64,000 nt of DNA from JBKHYJ01 sp046565505. Lineage in GTDB: Bacteria; Acidobacteriota; Blastocatellia; UBA7656. Positions 18,301 through 26,183 of the stretch are shown piece by piece. The DNA lies in the NCBI GenBank assembly GCA_046565505.1, contig JBKHYJ010000096.1:33077-97076 (forward strand). Reading direction: 5' to 3'. A program made the position numbers and the translations under genes. The notes beneath the pieces were generated by a model. That model had not been told where the DNA came from. It made no database searches and saw only the letters and a program-made list of their open reading frames with translations. Within the stretch, counting starts at the first letter, position 1. Every line of letters begins with the position of its first letter.

Positions 18301-18476
18301 ATTTCGCGTCCGGCTTCATTTGCCATTGCGAGCGAAACCTCAACCTGCTTACCCCCAAGGCTAATCTTTGTGGCCGGCTCAATCACCCGCGGGCCTGAGC
18401 TTGCGGATGAGGTCGAGACGTAAGAAAGCGAAACGAGCAGGCAGAAGACAAGAATAACCCTTCTATCGCGAAGCAT
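12396..18476 (-). CDS. Alpha-2-macroglobulin family protein with pseudopilin-like repeats and a regulatory CnaB-like domain
   Basis: Large secreted protease-trapping protein, about 2026 residues. ATG 18476 is preferred because AGGAGG sits six bases upstream; an ATG eight codons earlier includes that site within the ORF. Signal peptide (VILVFCLLVSLSYVSTSSAS), then macroglobulin beta domains including the DKPLYQPGQ motif (TDKPLYQPGQLLHLRAL region). Residues about 840-1118 hold three GspG-like C-terminal repeats (DPWGTPY ... GADKRFGTEDD; DRWGKPY ... GRDRRFGT; DPWGNAY ... GEDGKQGTADD). Residues about 1150-1240 form a carboxypeptidase-regulatory domain (SGTVVDPQGAVIPDVTV). The thioester motif PHGCAEQT lies near 1500, followed by the alpha-toroid and receptor-like domain. 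No PBP1C partner is adjacent; the facing serine hydrolase is the nearest periplasmic enzyme. Confidence 0.92.
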   Translation of the reverse strand: MLRDRRVILVFCLLVSLSYVSTSSASSGPRVIEPATKISLGGKQVEVSLAMANEAGREIAAHIKLQLVDPLNQVRATAERDQMIQPGHSNLLVALTFSPSDLSDSGRGQLLWYRLRYFVTPGSATGPAFSPNEGTISLSEASPDFFTMYSSMPSYAREGSRYRALVRAVHPTSLRAAGGVSVEASVEFGDGPGRASLKASGVTDSNGHVTLEFDLPGRLETDEGTIIITGRRGDLIQKVEGEIRLEHEAQILMSTDKPLYQPGQLLHLRALVFDESRHSIPEAEATLTITNPEGATVFRSPLRTSRFGVASADWAIPESTRLGEYRATVRLDDEKYAHNEADQYVKITRYELPTFVVSVKPDRAYYLPGQNADVEVSANYLFGRPVTRGGVRVIRESDRAWNFREQKWEVEGGERVEGETDKAGNFIAHIDLSKEQESLSQSDYTRFLDVEYAAYFTDVSSGRTEQRRFSLRLTRQAIHVYVMRDTYYQAEDFPMRFYVSTFYADGTPAACEVTISETSRKHLADSPPVLSTDADVRKLRTVKTSTYGLAKVSKLALDRPGGRADEVVLNFEARDGRGHTGRYADSFSLSDGPVVRLETDKVLYRAGEPVKVSLTSNVREMWLAIDLVRQGKAIRSEFLRMVNGRAAVVFPYDKQFDGELIVAAYSFGDRATGGNDYISDSRAVLYPQDRDLKLEVRPDGFTYHPGEEARVDIRVLSPDGNAALSSLGVVVFDKAIEERARTDQEFGPGSGFNHSINHFLNSRSFAGISRKDLERLDLSKPLPPGMDVLAEVLLGRGDYYPNVVSGWDDRINQRAVFAHITEAQMGPLKNALNERYARAAEYPRDVEGLRRLLADFGIDFDKLTDPWGTPYRAGFAVENDSDTLTFESAGADKRFGTEDDFTVGPKMRWPYFRPYGEAISRAVGRYHEREGGFIHDEATLKRELLREGIDFDAVRDRWGKPYKLQFGVSNTKFTVSVISGGRDRRFGTSRRPPTNDFTIWTSKIDYFTETRTRLNSAFSDYFKSTRRFPQTEAEFGDALRRAGVEPESLRDPWGNAYYAIFKSNSRYTDRVTIYNYARYPEVAQQRTEITPVTQRVDSIFLRSSGEDGKQGTADDFEAAFFSHVVVEQSGPDANPQPARGAGVLSGAVGAISGTVVDPQGAVIPDVTVKATEINSLLIYETKTGDDGHCFLGNLPAGVYQVRFEAQGFKNSVIDEVRVLPSSVSRLDITLEAGAVSEAVVVTAGKSLLETDVSQSSVVSRQVTDLTTGHASKMLPAPASTPRLREYFPETLVWQPSIETDSRGHAQLNFKLADNITTWKLAIIASTTDGLIGLSEREIRAFQPFFIEHDPPRVLTEGDEIALPVVARNYLDTSQKVDLEIKSAPWFTLLGPARKQAEISSGDAALATFEFRAAAPIKDGKQRVIASGSGASDAVEKPVDVHPNGEEVVEAASDLFGDSAALEINIPDNSIKGSARAELKIYPNLIGHVIESIEAIMQRPHGCAEQTISSTYPSILTLRYYKGRAEDVPPVALKARGYVQHGYELLLNYNMGGGGFSYWGRGEADLALTAYALKFLRDAAEFITVDEGVIDHARDWLIERQRADGSWSARVQEGVEDRSRSALLTSFIARVLAADSRAGDAESSTPTHQKAASPPVRRALDYLARRTNEIDEPYLLASYALAALDAGEASSASKAIERLRTLAHNEGDTSYWNLESNTPFYGWGLAGRVETTALAVQSLAKFCAAQNWGCEIKAGQPQSHNAQLINRGLLFLTRKKDRYGVWYSTQATINVLDALITTLAKPSGGNSNAGVASGLRPDANGAAEILVNGLKVSSVDLPIGRGSGGPVSVDLSRLLLPGNNRVEVRRAAGSQQAAVQVVSSYYKAWGVIPTGGEAAPKAAASALRLRVSFDKTEARVGEEVVGEVTAERIGHSGYGMMVAEIGLPPGAEVDRASLDQAIKQAGSQFDQYDVLPDRLIVYLWPHAGGGNFQFKFRPRFGLAALTAPSVLYDYYNPEARVVVRPTKFIVR

Positions 18477-18637
18477 CGCGCACCTCCTGAGTTTGATCAT
18501 GTTAGGGACACGAGCCTTGGATCTCTGCCCTGAGAATGGAAGGAGGCTGCACTCTTGCAGCGAAGTTTATAAAAGCCGAAAAAATTCCCGGCGTCTGCGA
18601 CAAGACGAAGCTCAGCCCCCGGTCGGGGATAATCCGC

Positions 18638-18705
18638 CTTCTCAGTCGGTAACCAGGGGCCAAGCCTGTAAATAAGAGTAAATGATTAATGTTACATAAC
18701 GTCCA
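18638..18705. repeat. 68-bp direct repeat, copy 1
   Basis: Matches 18874-18941 at about 64 of 68 positions, 236 bp apart. The core includes GTAACCAGGGGCC and AATGATTAATGTTACATAAC. Not coding; no inverted ends were noticed. Could be part of a dispersed repeat family or a local duplication. Confidence 0.85.
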
Positions 18706-18873
18706 AACGTCATGATAGTACGAGCTTGAGCGTAAGCTCACGCAGGCTGCGCGCTCCCGGTATCGCGTGGGTTAATCTCGGAGTCCCGGCGTAGTCGGAT
18801 AATGATGGGCCCAGTCCAGAGGTCATGGCGACATACGCAAACACAGGTAGACCCCTGATTAGTGTTCACCCGT

Positions 18874-18941
18874 CTTCTCACTCGGTAACCAGGGGCCTAA
18901 CCTGTAAATAAGAATAAATGATTAATGTTACATAACGTCCA
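18874..18941. repeat. 68-bp direct repeat, copy 2
   Basis: Second copy of the repeat at 18638-18705 in the same orientation, with about four substitutions. The sequence diverges immediately on both sides of the unit in the two copies, which fixes its length. Confidence 0.85.
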
Positions 18942-19351
18942 TAGAGTGTAGGGGGTAGCCTGAGCGGCAGCGGCGGAAAATTTGAGGGCCGTTTCGGGTA
19001 CGGCGGATACAAAAAAATTACCAGGATATTCTATGTAATGAGAACTTGCGCGTGGGCACCTGATTCTTTGTATCAACTCAATTGACTCGATTGTAATTAC
19101 CGCATGGGAAAACTTGTCGAGCCATAGCACCAGATCCAGCGCCATTTTGTCGCGCGCCGATAAGGCCCTGCCACGTTGTTTGAGTACGCGCCTGTTCGTG
19201 CGGCGTTGCGCAGTAGAAGTGGCGATTAGCGCCAGCCAGTTCGCAACAGGTGAGGCAGAACTAAACAGGCGGATGACGGGCTGACTTCTCGGGGGCATCG
19301 GCTAAGTACCGTACAAGCAAAGATATGGTGATACACCTATCCGCATAAATC

Positions 19352-19368
19352 TTGGCACAGGCATTGTA
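19352..19368 (+). promoter_or_regulatory. Weak candidate sigma-54 promoter upstream of exopolysaccharide cluster
   Basis: TTGGCAC at 19352-19358 is a consensus -24 element. Twelve bases after its GG stands TTGT in place of TTGC, so the critical -12 C is missing. Start of transcription would be about 310 bp before the first gene. Sigma-54 control of exopolysaccharide loci is known in other bacteria; here it is only a possibility. Confidence 0.25.
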
Positions 19369-19636
19369 TTTACACTTTTTGCAGTTGTTAGTCGCGATCC
19401 CCTTGAAAGGCCGCTCAAGCCCTCTCCTTTTCGCTCGAAAAAGGCTGCGCATAACGGCTGCCCAATCTTGCCCCCAGTGCAACCAACTCAAAATGAGGTG
19501 ACCATCTTCTACCGAGAGGATGTAACCAAAGCTTCCGTTTCAACAGAACTACCGCCGCGCGGTTTCCCTACGGGGTTTAACACTTCCAGGGGGCAGTGTG
19601 TCCACGCGAAGTTTGCCACTCTGCTTCAGGCTATAA

Positions 19637-19663
19637 AGGTTCGTATAGGTTCATTCCGAACCT
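19637..19663. promoter_or_regulatory. Inverted repeat before the first exopolysaccharide gene
   Basis: AGGTTCG at 19637-19643 and CGAACCT at 19657-19663, with a nested GGTTC-ATTCC-GAACC. It ends 28 bp before the ATG at 19692. Fits an operator or a leader hairpin. Confidence 0.35.
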
Positions 19664-19691
19664 GTGCGGCACGTTCGTAGAAGATAACGGC

Positions 19692-20981
19692 ATGACGATT
19701 GAGATTACTCTGGCGAGGCCGGCGGCGAAGGCGGCCGTGGCCCTGGCCAGTCTGTGCGTATGCGCGGCAGCAGTATTCGGGATAGCGTCAGGTTTTATAG
19801 TGAGCGTGCTGGCTGATGAGAGTATTGAAGTAAGCCGCGAAACGCTCGCCTTTGCGTCCGACTATTTCCCGGCCTCGCCGCGATTGCACGCGAGGGCCGC
19901 GCAAGCATTCGACCGGCTCGACGATTTGAAAGTCCAGAAGTCGCATGCGACCGACGCGGTAAATCTGTCGCCATACAATTACAGATTCAGACTTCTTCTG
20001 GCATCCGTCGAAGAGTCTGACGGCGACTTGTCGGCAGCCGAGCAGTCGCTTAGAGACGGCCTCGCGCTCGCACCGAACAAAGCGGAAACGCATTGGCAGC
20101 TAGCAAACTTTCTGCTCAGACGGGGTCAGCTCGGCCCGTGCGTCGGGGAGTTCCGCGCCGCCTGCGCGATCAATAAGAGGCTCCTGCCGGTAACATTCAA
20201 TTTGGTCTGGCGTGCCTCGGGCGAAGACATTAATGCGGTCAGGGCGGTTGCCGGTGATGAGTCCGCGACATGCCTCGCCCTGGCTCACTTTCTCTTCAAA
20301 CAATCGCGCGTTGGTGATGCCGCGAACGTTTTCAATCAAGTCGAGCGTGAAAGCCGCATGGCTTCGCCCGAGGGGCCGGCATTTTTGAATGCTCTCATAT
20401 CTTCGGGCCATTTCGCTCTCGGCCGCTCGGCATGGGTTCAAATGATCGGCGACGGCAGCCAGGGCGTGCCACTGATCTGGAACGGCGGCTTTGAATCCGA
20501 CGTGGCAAAGGACCTCGCTCAGTTCGACTGGGTAATCGGCCGCAGTAGCTACGCAAAGTTCAAATTCTCCGCCGACGAAGCGCACACGGGCAGCCGGTCC
20601 TTGCGCGTAGATTTCAGCGGCCGCGACACCACGCGGCTCGACGGCGAGGTCAAACAATTGATCGTTGTTCATGCGGGCGGGCGTTACAGGCTCGACTGCT
20701 ATGCGAAGGCAGACCGGCTTATCACTCAGGATGGCCCGCGAGTGATGGTAAAGGCCGCCGTCCCGGCCGGATGGGAAGTCACGTCGGGCCCGGTGGGCGC
20801 CGGGCTCGATGGCTGGCAACACCTTTCCGTAGAGTTCACCGCCCCCGGCGGAACGGCGGGCGAAGCTCAAGGGCTATACGTCACAATCCACCGCAAGCCC
20901 AGATACAGCTATGACGACCCGACGCGTGGGACCGTCTGGTTCGATGACTTCACATTGACGGAGGTCAAAGAAACTAGATGA
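19692..20981 (+). CDS. Membrane-anchored TPR protein with C-terminal carbohydrate-binding-like domain
   Basis: 429 residues from ATG 19692. One N-terminal membrane segment (AAVALASLCVCAAAVFGIASGFIVS), a periplasmic TPR-like helical region (about 45-240; AETHWQLANFLLRRGQ is a clear repeat), then a jelly-roll-like domain beginning NGGFESDVAKDLAQFDW and ending GTVWFDDFTL, the pattern of CBM4/9-type modules. The last four bases overlap the next gene start (ATGA), so it is translationally coupled to the polymerase/ligase gene. It probably sits in the periplasm and holds glycan or organises the assembly complex; this role is inferred from context. The start lacks a strong Shine-Dalgarno sequence, and an upstream in-frame start at 19596 cannot be excluded. 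Confidence 0.75.
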   Translation: MTIEITLARPAAKAAVALASLCVCAAAVFGIASGFIVSVLADESIEVSRETLAFASDYFPASPRLHARAAQAFDRLDDLKVQKSHATDAVNLSPYNYRFRLLLASVEESDGDLSAAEQSLRDGLALAPNKAETHWQLANFLLRRGQLGPCVGEFRAACAINKRLLPVTFNLVWRASGEDINAVRAVAGDESATCLALAHFLFKQSRVGDAANVFNQVERESRMASPEGPAFLNALISSGHFALGRSAWVQMIGDGSQGVPLIWNGGFESDVAKDLAQFDWVIGRSSYAKFKFSADEAHTGSRSLRVDFSGRDTTRLDGEVKQLIVVHAGGRYRLDCYAKADRLITQDGPRVMVKAAVPAGWEVTSGPVGAGLDGWQHLSVEFTAPGGTAGEAQGLYVTIHRKPRYSYDDPTRGTVWFDDFTLTEVKETR

Positions 20982-22399
20982 CGGCGCGTCTGGATAACGT
21001 TATGAGGGCCGGTCTGGTTTCCGCGGTCGTATTCACCTGCCTGGCTCATGGCGGGGTAGAACCGTGGTCGCTCGCGATTTTTGAATTGGTGGTCGTAGCG
21101 TCGATGCTCACCTGGGCGGCTAAGGCCATGCTGGGCGGTCGGCTCACAATTAGGATTCACCCGGCAGCGATCCCGCTAGCGTTATTCTTAGGAATCGCGC
21201 TCGCCCAATGCGTCACGTTCACGGATGGCGCAGGGCGCAGGCGCGGCCTATCGCTGGACGCCGAAGCGACGCGGGCGACGACGCAGGTGTTGTTCTTCTT
21301 GCTCGCATCATTCGTCATTGCCGGAAACGTCTTCGCCGGTAGGAAACAACTGCGCGCCCTGGCTCACTTCCTGACTTGTTTCGGCCTGGCGCTCGCGCTG
21401 TTCGCCCTTGTTCAGCACTTCACATGGAATGGCAGCTTTTACTGGCTCAGGCGCGCATCCGATCATGTGACGTCGCCGTTCGGGCCCTTCGCCAATCGCA
21501 ATCACTTCGCCGGTTACATGGAGATGCTAATACCTCTGCCGCTCGCGATAGTAATAACGCGTGCCGGGAGCAGGGACCTGCGGGTGTTTCACCTGTTTGC
21601 CGCGTCGATGATGGCAATAGCAGCGGTGGCGTCGCTATCGCGCGGCGGCATGATCAGCCTGATTTCCGAATTGACCTTCCTGACTTTGATGAGCGTTGGC
21701 AGAAGTCAGTACCCCGGAATTACGGCCGGCGCGCGACCGCGCGGGAGACAATCACTCGTGATTCATCGTCTGGCGCTCGTACTGCTCATCCTGGCCGCCG
21801 TCATTGCGGGAGTCTGCTGGACGGGGCCGGAGAGAGTGATTGACCGCGTGGCACGTACGAACGTCGCGAGCGAAGACTTGCAGGCGGAAACATTCTTCAC
21901 GAGCCGCGGGTGGATATGGCGGGACACACTTGAAATGTTCCGCGCGAACCCGATCCTGGGGGTCGGCCTGGGGGCCTACGAGACCGCGCACCCGATTTAT
22001 AGCCATGATGATGGGTCGGCCGCGCTCGGCACATCCTACGTCGTAGACCGGGCGCATAATGACTACCTACAGGTACTCGCCGACGCGGGCGTCATAGGCG
22101 GCGCGCTTGCTGTGTGGTTCGTCATCTCGCTTTTCCAGGCAATGTTCCGCGGGGCGAAGTGTGATGACCCTCTGCTTCAGGCACTCGCGCTCGGGGGCGG
22201 GGCAGGCATATTCGGCCTGCTCGTCCACAGCCTCTTCGATTTCAACCTTCAGCTGCCTTCCAACGCACTACTGTTCTTGCTACTCGCGGCTGCGGTATCA
22301 CATGCCGGCGCTGTTGCCAGGGCGTCGCAGGCGAGGCGCGCCGCTTTATTAGCCGAACCGGAAAGCGAATTCGCTTTTGTAACAGGAGTATCATTGTGA
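20978..22399 (+). CDS. O-antigen ligase/polymerase family membrane protein (Wzy/WaaL-like)
   Basis: 473-residue polytopic inner-membrane protein with about ten to twelve hydrophobic segments and the large periplasmic loop typical of the Wzy_C superfamily (region from FTSRGWIWRDTLEMFRANPI to RAHNDYLQVLADAG). The conserved loop pattern G-x-G ... H-N-x-Y/F is present (GVGLGAYE, RAHNDYLQ). Would polymerise lipid-linked repeat units or ligate glycan to an acceptor. It overlaps the preceding gene by ATGA and the next by GTGA. A second member of the same family lies at 31104-32336; which of them polymerises and which ligates cannot be told. Confidence 0.88.
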   Translation: MTARLDNVMRAGLVSAVVFTCLAHGGVEPWSLAIFELVVVASMLTWAAKAMLGGRLTIRIHPAAIPLALFLGIALAQCVTFTDGAGRRRGLSLDAEATRATTQVLFFLLASFVIAGNVFAGRKQLRALAHFLTCFGLALALFALVQHFTWNGSFYWLRRASDHVTSPFGPFANRNHFAGYMEMLIPLPLAIVITRAGSRDLRVFHLFAASMMAIAAVASLSRGGMISLISELTFLTLMSVGRSQYPGITAGARPRGRQSLVIHRLALVLLILAAVIAGVCWTGPERVIDRVARTNVASEDLQAETFFTSRGWIWRDTLEMFRANPILGVGLGAYETAHPIYSHDDGSAALGTSYVVDRAHNDYLQVLADAGVIGGALAVWFVISLFQAMFRGAKCDDPLLQALALGGGAGIFGLLVHSLFDFNLQLPSNALLFLLLAAAVSHAGAVARASQARRAALLAEPESEFAFVTGVSL

Positions 22400-23550
22400 A
22401 ACTCGGAACGCGGAACGCACGGACACGCCTGGTCGCTGTCGCCTTGCTATCATCGCTCTCAGCGTTAACATTCATCGCCACATCGCCCATAACTGCGCAC
22501 GCCCAGGACCGCCGCCAGCAGGCCAGGCAGTACCAGCCCGCGACCCAGCCCGCGAGCGATCCGATAATCCCCAACGTCATCATCTCGCCGGGCGAGGATT
22601 ATCGGATAGGCCCGAGCGATGTCATACAGATCGTGGTTGAAGACGCGCCCGAGCTGTCGCGCACGTTTCGCGTTAGCGGCGACGGGGCTATAACCGTCCC
22701 CTTCCTGGGCCGCGTGTCGGCGCAGCGACGGACTCCCGACGAGTTGGCCGCGTTCATAGCTGACAGGCTCCGCGGTGAATACCTCCAAAACCCGCAAGTC
22801 AGCGTCATGGTCTTGCAGATAAACAGCCGCACTTACTTCGTACAAGGGGCGGTGCGCCGCCCCGGCCTGTACCAGATTGAAGGCGAGCCTTCGCTGCTGA
22901 AATTAATAACAATCGCCGGCGGCCTAGCCGAGAATTATGGCTCGACGGCGTTCGTCATTCGGGAAATCAGGGCAGGCGCAGGCCCTCAAGTGACGGGGCC
23001 CGGCAATGCCGAAATAGATCAGGTTCATACAAAAGCCGATGACGGCTCGAATAATGGCTCCCCGGTCTCAACGACCGACCTGCCACACCTGACGCCTAAT
23101 CCAGCCGCCGCAAAGTATGAGTTGTTGAAGGTCAACATTAACGGGTTGCTCAGGGGAAACTTCGACCAGAACATCGCCATCGGGCCCGGCGACATAGTGC
23201 ACATACCCCCCACGGATGTTTTCTTCGTCGCGGGCGAAGTTAACGCGCCGGGGTCGTTTCCGCTCAAAGAGGGCACTACGCTCAGGCAGGCAGTCTCGCT
23301 CGCGCAGGGGCCGACGTTTCAGGCTGCCGCGAATCGCAGCATCATCTTCCGCGAAGACCCATCGAGCGGCAAGCGGCAAGAGATACAGGTGGACGTGCCC
23401 GCCGTCATGGCCGGCAAAAAGGAAGACATGCCCATACTTGCCAACGACATAATCATCGTCCCGAACAGCCGGGTCAAATCAGTCACGGGCACGCTGCTGA
23501 GAGCCTTCGGCGTCAACGCCACTCGCATTCCGGTCCGCTACGGCTATTGA
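22396..23550 (+). CDS. Polysaccharide export protein, Wza-like (Poly_export/SLBB)
   Basis: 384 residues, GTG start overlapping the previous TGA, with AGGAG seven bases upstream. A signal peptide (LSSLSALTFIATSPITAHA) is followed by the Poly_export domain (YRIGPSDVIQIVVEDAPELS ... VSGDGAITVPFLG) and two SLBB domains (YFVQGAVRRPGLYQIEG and FFVAGEVNAPGSFPL). It would form the periplasmic/outer-membrane export channel for the polymer and pair with the Wzz/BY-kinase encoded next. No lipobox Cys is evident at the N-terminus, unlike E. coli Wza. An Asn/Gly-rich insertion separates the two SLBB units. Confidence 0.93.
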   Translation: MKLGTRNARTRLVAVALLSSLSALTFIATSPITAHAQDRRQQARQYQPATQPASDPIIPNVIISPGEDYRIGPSDVIQIVVEDAPELSRTFRVSGDGAITVPFLGRVSAQRRTPDELAAFIADRLRGEYLQNPQVSVMVLQINSRTYFVQGAVRRPGLYQIEGEPSLLKLITIAGGLAENYGSTAFVIREIRAGAGPQVTGPGNAEIDQVHTKADDGSNNGSPVSTTDLPHLTPNPAAAKYELLKVNINGLLRGNFDQNIAIGPGDIVHIPPTDVFFVAGEVNAPGSFPLKEGTTLRQAVSLAQGPTFQAAANRSIIFREDPSSGKRQEIQVDVPAVMAGKKEDMPILANDIIIVPNSRVKSVTGTLLRAFGVNATRIPVRYGY

Positions 23551-23625
23551 TAAACGCGGGAGTCTATTAACCCGACTGCCCTCCGCGCTTTTCGACGATC
23601 GGCGATCATAACAGGAGCAGTAAGA

Positions 23626-26052
23626 ATGGAAGGCGAAAGATTCGACCTTGAGAGAGTCAGTCCGGCGAACGCCGCTTTAGATGACCTCTCCGCAATACAA
23701 CCGCGCGTTGGCGGGCAGGTCAGCTACAAGACGGCCTACACCGCAGGGTATGGATACGGTTATGGGCCGGAGGATGATAAGGCCCCGCTCAGGGAGCTGT
23801 GGCGAGTCATGCGCAAACGCAAATGGCTGATAGCTAGCATAGTCCTGATCGTCACATCCCTTGTCAGCGTGGAGATGTACCGGGCGAAGGCGATCTATCA
23901 AGCCTCGACCATTATCGAAATAGGGAAAGAGAACCCGACGGTCGTGCGCTCGGGAGACCTCGTCATCAACGACGAGTCCGACCCGCAGTATCAGGTAAAC
24001 ATCAAGACGAAGATGCTGCTGCTCAACAGCCGTGAGCTGCACGAAGACGTGGTCGCTAACCTGAAGCTCGATCAGAATCCCAGGTTTCTCCAGGGCGGCG
24101 GGGAACGGTCTTTCTGGAAGATTCTCGCGTCGCTCACGGGCAGGGGCGGCAATCAAAACGAGGCCGAAGAAACGAACGCGCCGGCCGAGGACCTCGCGGG
24201 AGATGAGCCCGCAAGGCCCGCGGAGGAAAGTGCCCGGCTCGCCCCGTTCGTCGAGGCGCTAGAAGAGAGCCTGACCATAGAGCCGTTGCGGGACACCCGC
24301 GGCCTTAAAGTATCTTTCGTCCACACCGACCCCGCCACCGCCGCCGCGGTCGCCAACGGCGTGGCGCGGGCCTTCAAGAATCTCAACTTTCAAGCCAAGA
24401 CCGAAAAATTCACGAACACCGCTAGCTGGCTCGACAGCTCTACGCGCGAGCTGAAGGCTAAGGTGGAGCAGGCCGAGCAGGCCCTCGCCACCTACACAGA
24501 CCGGCATAATATCTTTTCCATCAATGACGACAAGAACCAGAAGACTACCCTGACGACCGAAAAGCTCGCGCGGCTTCATGACCAGGCCCTGCGCGCGGAG
24601 ACGGACCGAATGCTGAAGCAGACGCTTTACCAGGAGGTCAGGGCGGGTCACGTCGCGCAACTGCCAGAAGCCTTTTCGGACCCGAAGCTCTCGGAGCTGC
24701 AAAAGCAATTAAACGACCTTCAAACCCAGGCGGCACAAATCGGCGTCAAGTACGGGCCCAAGAACTTGCGCGTGCTTGAGGTGCAACAGCAGATCTCCTC
24801 TGTGCAATCCCAGATTGACGCCACGCGCAGCAACCTGGAGCAGAAGCTGAAGCTCGACTACGAGCGCGCCGTCGAAGACGAAGCGTCGCTCAACGCCGCC
24901 CTCCAGCGCTCGAAGGGCGACGCGGCGCAGGAGAACCAGGCCACGATTCAATACAACATACTCAAGCAGGATCTTGACACCGCGCGCTCTCTATACACGG
25001 ATTTCCTGCAAAAGACTAATCAGGCCAAGGCGCAGGTCGCCGAACAGCACAATAACATACGGGTCATCGAGCGGGCGAAAGTGCCCAACAAGCCTATAGG
25101 GCCGAAGCGCGCGGTGATGATCATCCTTTCGCTCGTCGTGAGTCTAGGCGGGAGCATCGGCCTAGTCTTCTTTATGGAATACATCGACAGCACCATCAAG
25201 AACGTGGAGGACGTGAACCGCTACGTGCAGTTGCCCGCGCTGGGCGTCATACCTTCAATAAACGCGGGCAAGTCGCGCAGGCTCATGGCAAAGCGGGAGG
25301 GCAAACACGCCGGCCAGGGCCTGACGACTCCCGGCCTCGAACTCATGAAGCCAGGTCAGCTGATGGCGCTCGATAACCGCTCGATGGCCGCCGAGGCGTA
25401 TCGCGCGCTCAGGACCTCTGTGCTCCTGTCGGCGGCAGGAAGCCCGCCCAAGACCATCCTCGTGACAAGCAGTCAGGCCGGGGAGGGGAAGACGACCACG
25501 TGCATCAACACGGCTCTCAGCCTGGCGCAACTGGGGTGCTCGGTCCTAATAATAGATTGTGACCTCCGCAGGCCGACTACGCACAAGGTGCTCGGCGTCA
25601 GCCACGCGCTCGGCCTGTCAACGTACCTCTCGCGCGACGTGCCCATCGATGGCCTTATACACAGGCTCCCGGCGAAGGGCGTTTCGCTTCTTCCGTGCGG
25701 CCCGATCCCCCCTAACCCGGCAGAGCTGATCAGCTCCGAGAAGATGAGGAGCATGCTGGCGGCGCTCGAAACCAGATACGACCACATACTGCTCGACTCG
25801 CCGCCACTCATCAACGTCACGGACCCTGTAATACTCTCGCGCATAGTTGATGGGGTGATCCTGGTCGTGCACGCAGGGATGAGCACGCGCTACCTGGTGC
25901 GGCGCGCGCGGCAGGAGCTTGCGAGCGTCGGCGCGAAGGTATTCGGAGTGGTCCTCAATAACGTAAACCTCCGGCAAGAAGGTTACGGCGATTACTACTA
26001 CTCAAGGTACTCGTACGGTTATGAGCAGGCGGGGAAAGAGACGACTGCCTGA
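23626..26052 (+). CDS. Polysaccharide co-polymerase fused to tyrosine autokinase (Wzz/BY-kinase, Wzc-like)
   Basis: 808-residue inner-membrane protein that sets chain length and gates export by cycles of tyrosine autophosphorylation. Order: short cytoplasmic N-terminus, TM1 (about 67-90), periplasmic Wzz domain with long coiled coils, GNVR-type region, TM2 (about 495-518), then the BY-kinase: Walker A SSQAGEGKTTT (about 616), Walker A' IIDCDLRRP (about 638), Walker B HILLDSPP (about 720). The C-terminal tyrosine cluster is YGDYYYSRYSYGYE. Kinase and co-polymerase are in one chain, as in proteobacterial Wzc rather than the split Gram-positive CapA/CapB. ATG preceded by AGGAG. Follows the exporter gene by 75 bp. 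Confidence 0.95.
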   Translation: MEGERFDLERVSPANAALDDLSAIQPRVGGQVSYKTAYTAGYGYGYGPEDDKAPLRELWRVMRKRKWLIASIVLIVTSLVSVEMYRAKAIYQASTIIEIGKENPTVVRSGDLVINDESDPQYQVNIKTKMLLLNSRELHEDVVANLKLDQNPRFLQGGGERSFWKILASLTGRGGNQNEAEETNAPAEDLAGDEPARPAEESARLAPFVEALEESLTIEPLRDTRGLKVSFVHTDPATAAAVANGVARAFKNLNFQAKTEKFTNTASWLDSSTRELKAKVEQAEQALATYTDRHNIFSINDDKNQKTTLTTEKLARLHDQALRAETDRMLKQTLYQEVRAGHVAQLPEAFSDPKLSELQKQLNDLQTQAAQIGVKYGPKNLRVLEVQQQISSVQSQIDATRSNLEQKLKLDYERAVEDEASLNAALQRSKGDAAQENQATIQYNILKQDLDTARSLYTDFLQKTNQAKAQVAEQHNNIRVIERAKVPNKPIGPKRAVMIILSLVVSLGGSIGLVFFMEYIDSTIKNVEDVNRYVQLPALGVIPSINAGKSRRLMAKREGKHAGQGLTTPGLELMKPGQLMALDNRSMAAEAYRALRTSVLLSAAGSPPKTILVTSSQAGEGKTTTCINTALSLAQLGCSVLIIDCDLRRPTTHKVLGVSHALGLSTYLSRDVPIDGLIHRLPAKGVSLLPCGPIPPNPAELISSEKMRSMLAALETRYDHILLDSPPLINVTDPVILSRIVDGVILVVHAGMSTRYLVRRARQELASVGAKVFGVVLNNVNLRQEGYGDYYYSRYSYGYEQAGKETTA

Positions 26053-26183
26053 CGGGGCTTGGCCCTTCCGGGTCGTGATGGGATGAAGGCGCGCCGGATG
26101 GGCGCGAAAGATCATACGGCCTCGCGTTCATTAACGTCACTTGGCACACGAACAACGACGCTCAATTTTTACGAGGGGGAGCC

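Larger units (their letters stand above)
18501..19691. other. Long intergenic region between alpha-2-macroglobulin and exopolysaccharide cluster
   Basis: About 1.2 kb between divergent genes. It carries a 68-bp direct repeat pair, a possible -24/-12 element near 19353 and an inverted repeat at 19637. Open frames on the minus strand (18897-19298 and 19261-19491) have no recognisable domain and were not accepted as genes. Promoters for both flanking genes must lie here. Confidence 0.6.

Noticed and set aside
18897..19298. 133-codon minus-strand ORF (and its 76-codon neighbour at 19261-19491)
   Set aside because: No recognisable domain, one end lies in the 68-bp repeat, and composition looks like non-coding DNA in this GC range.
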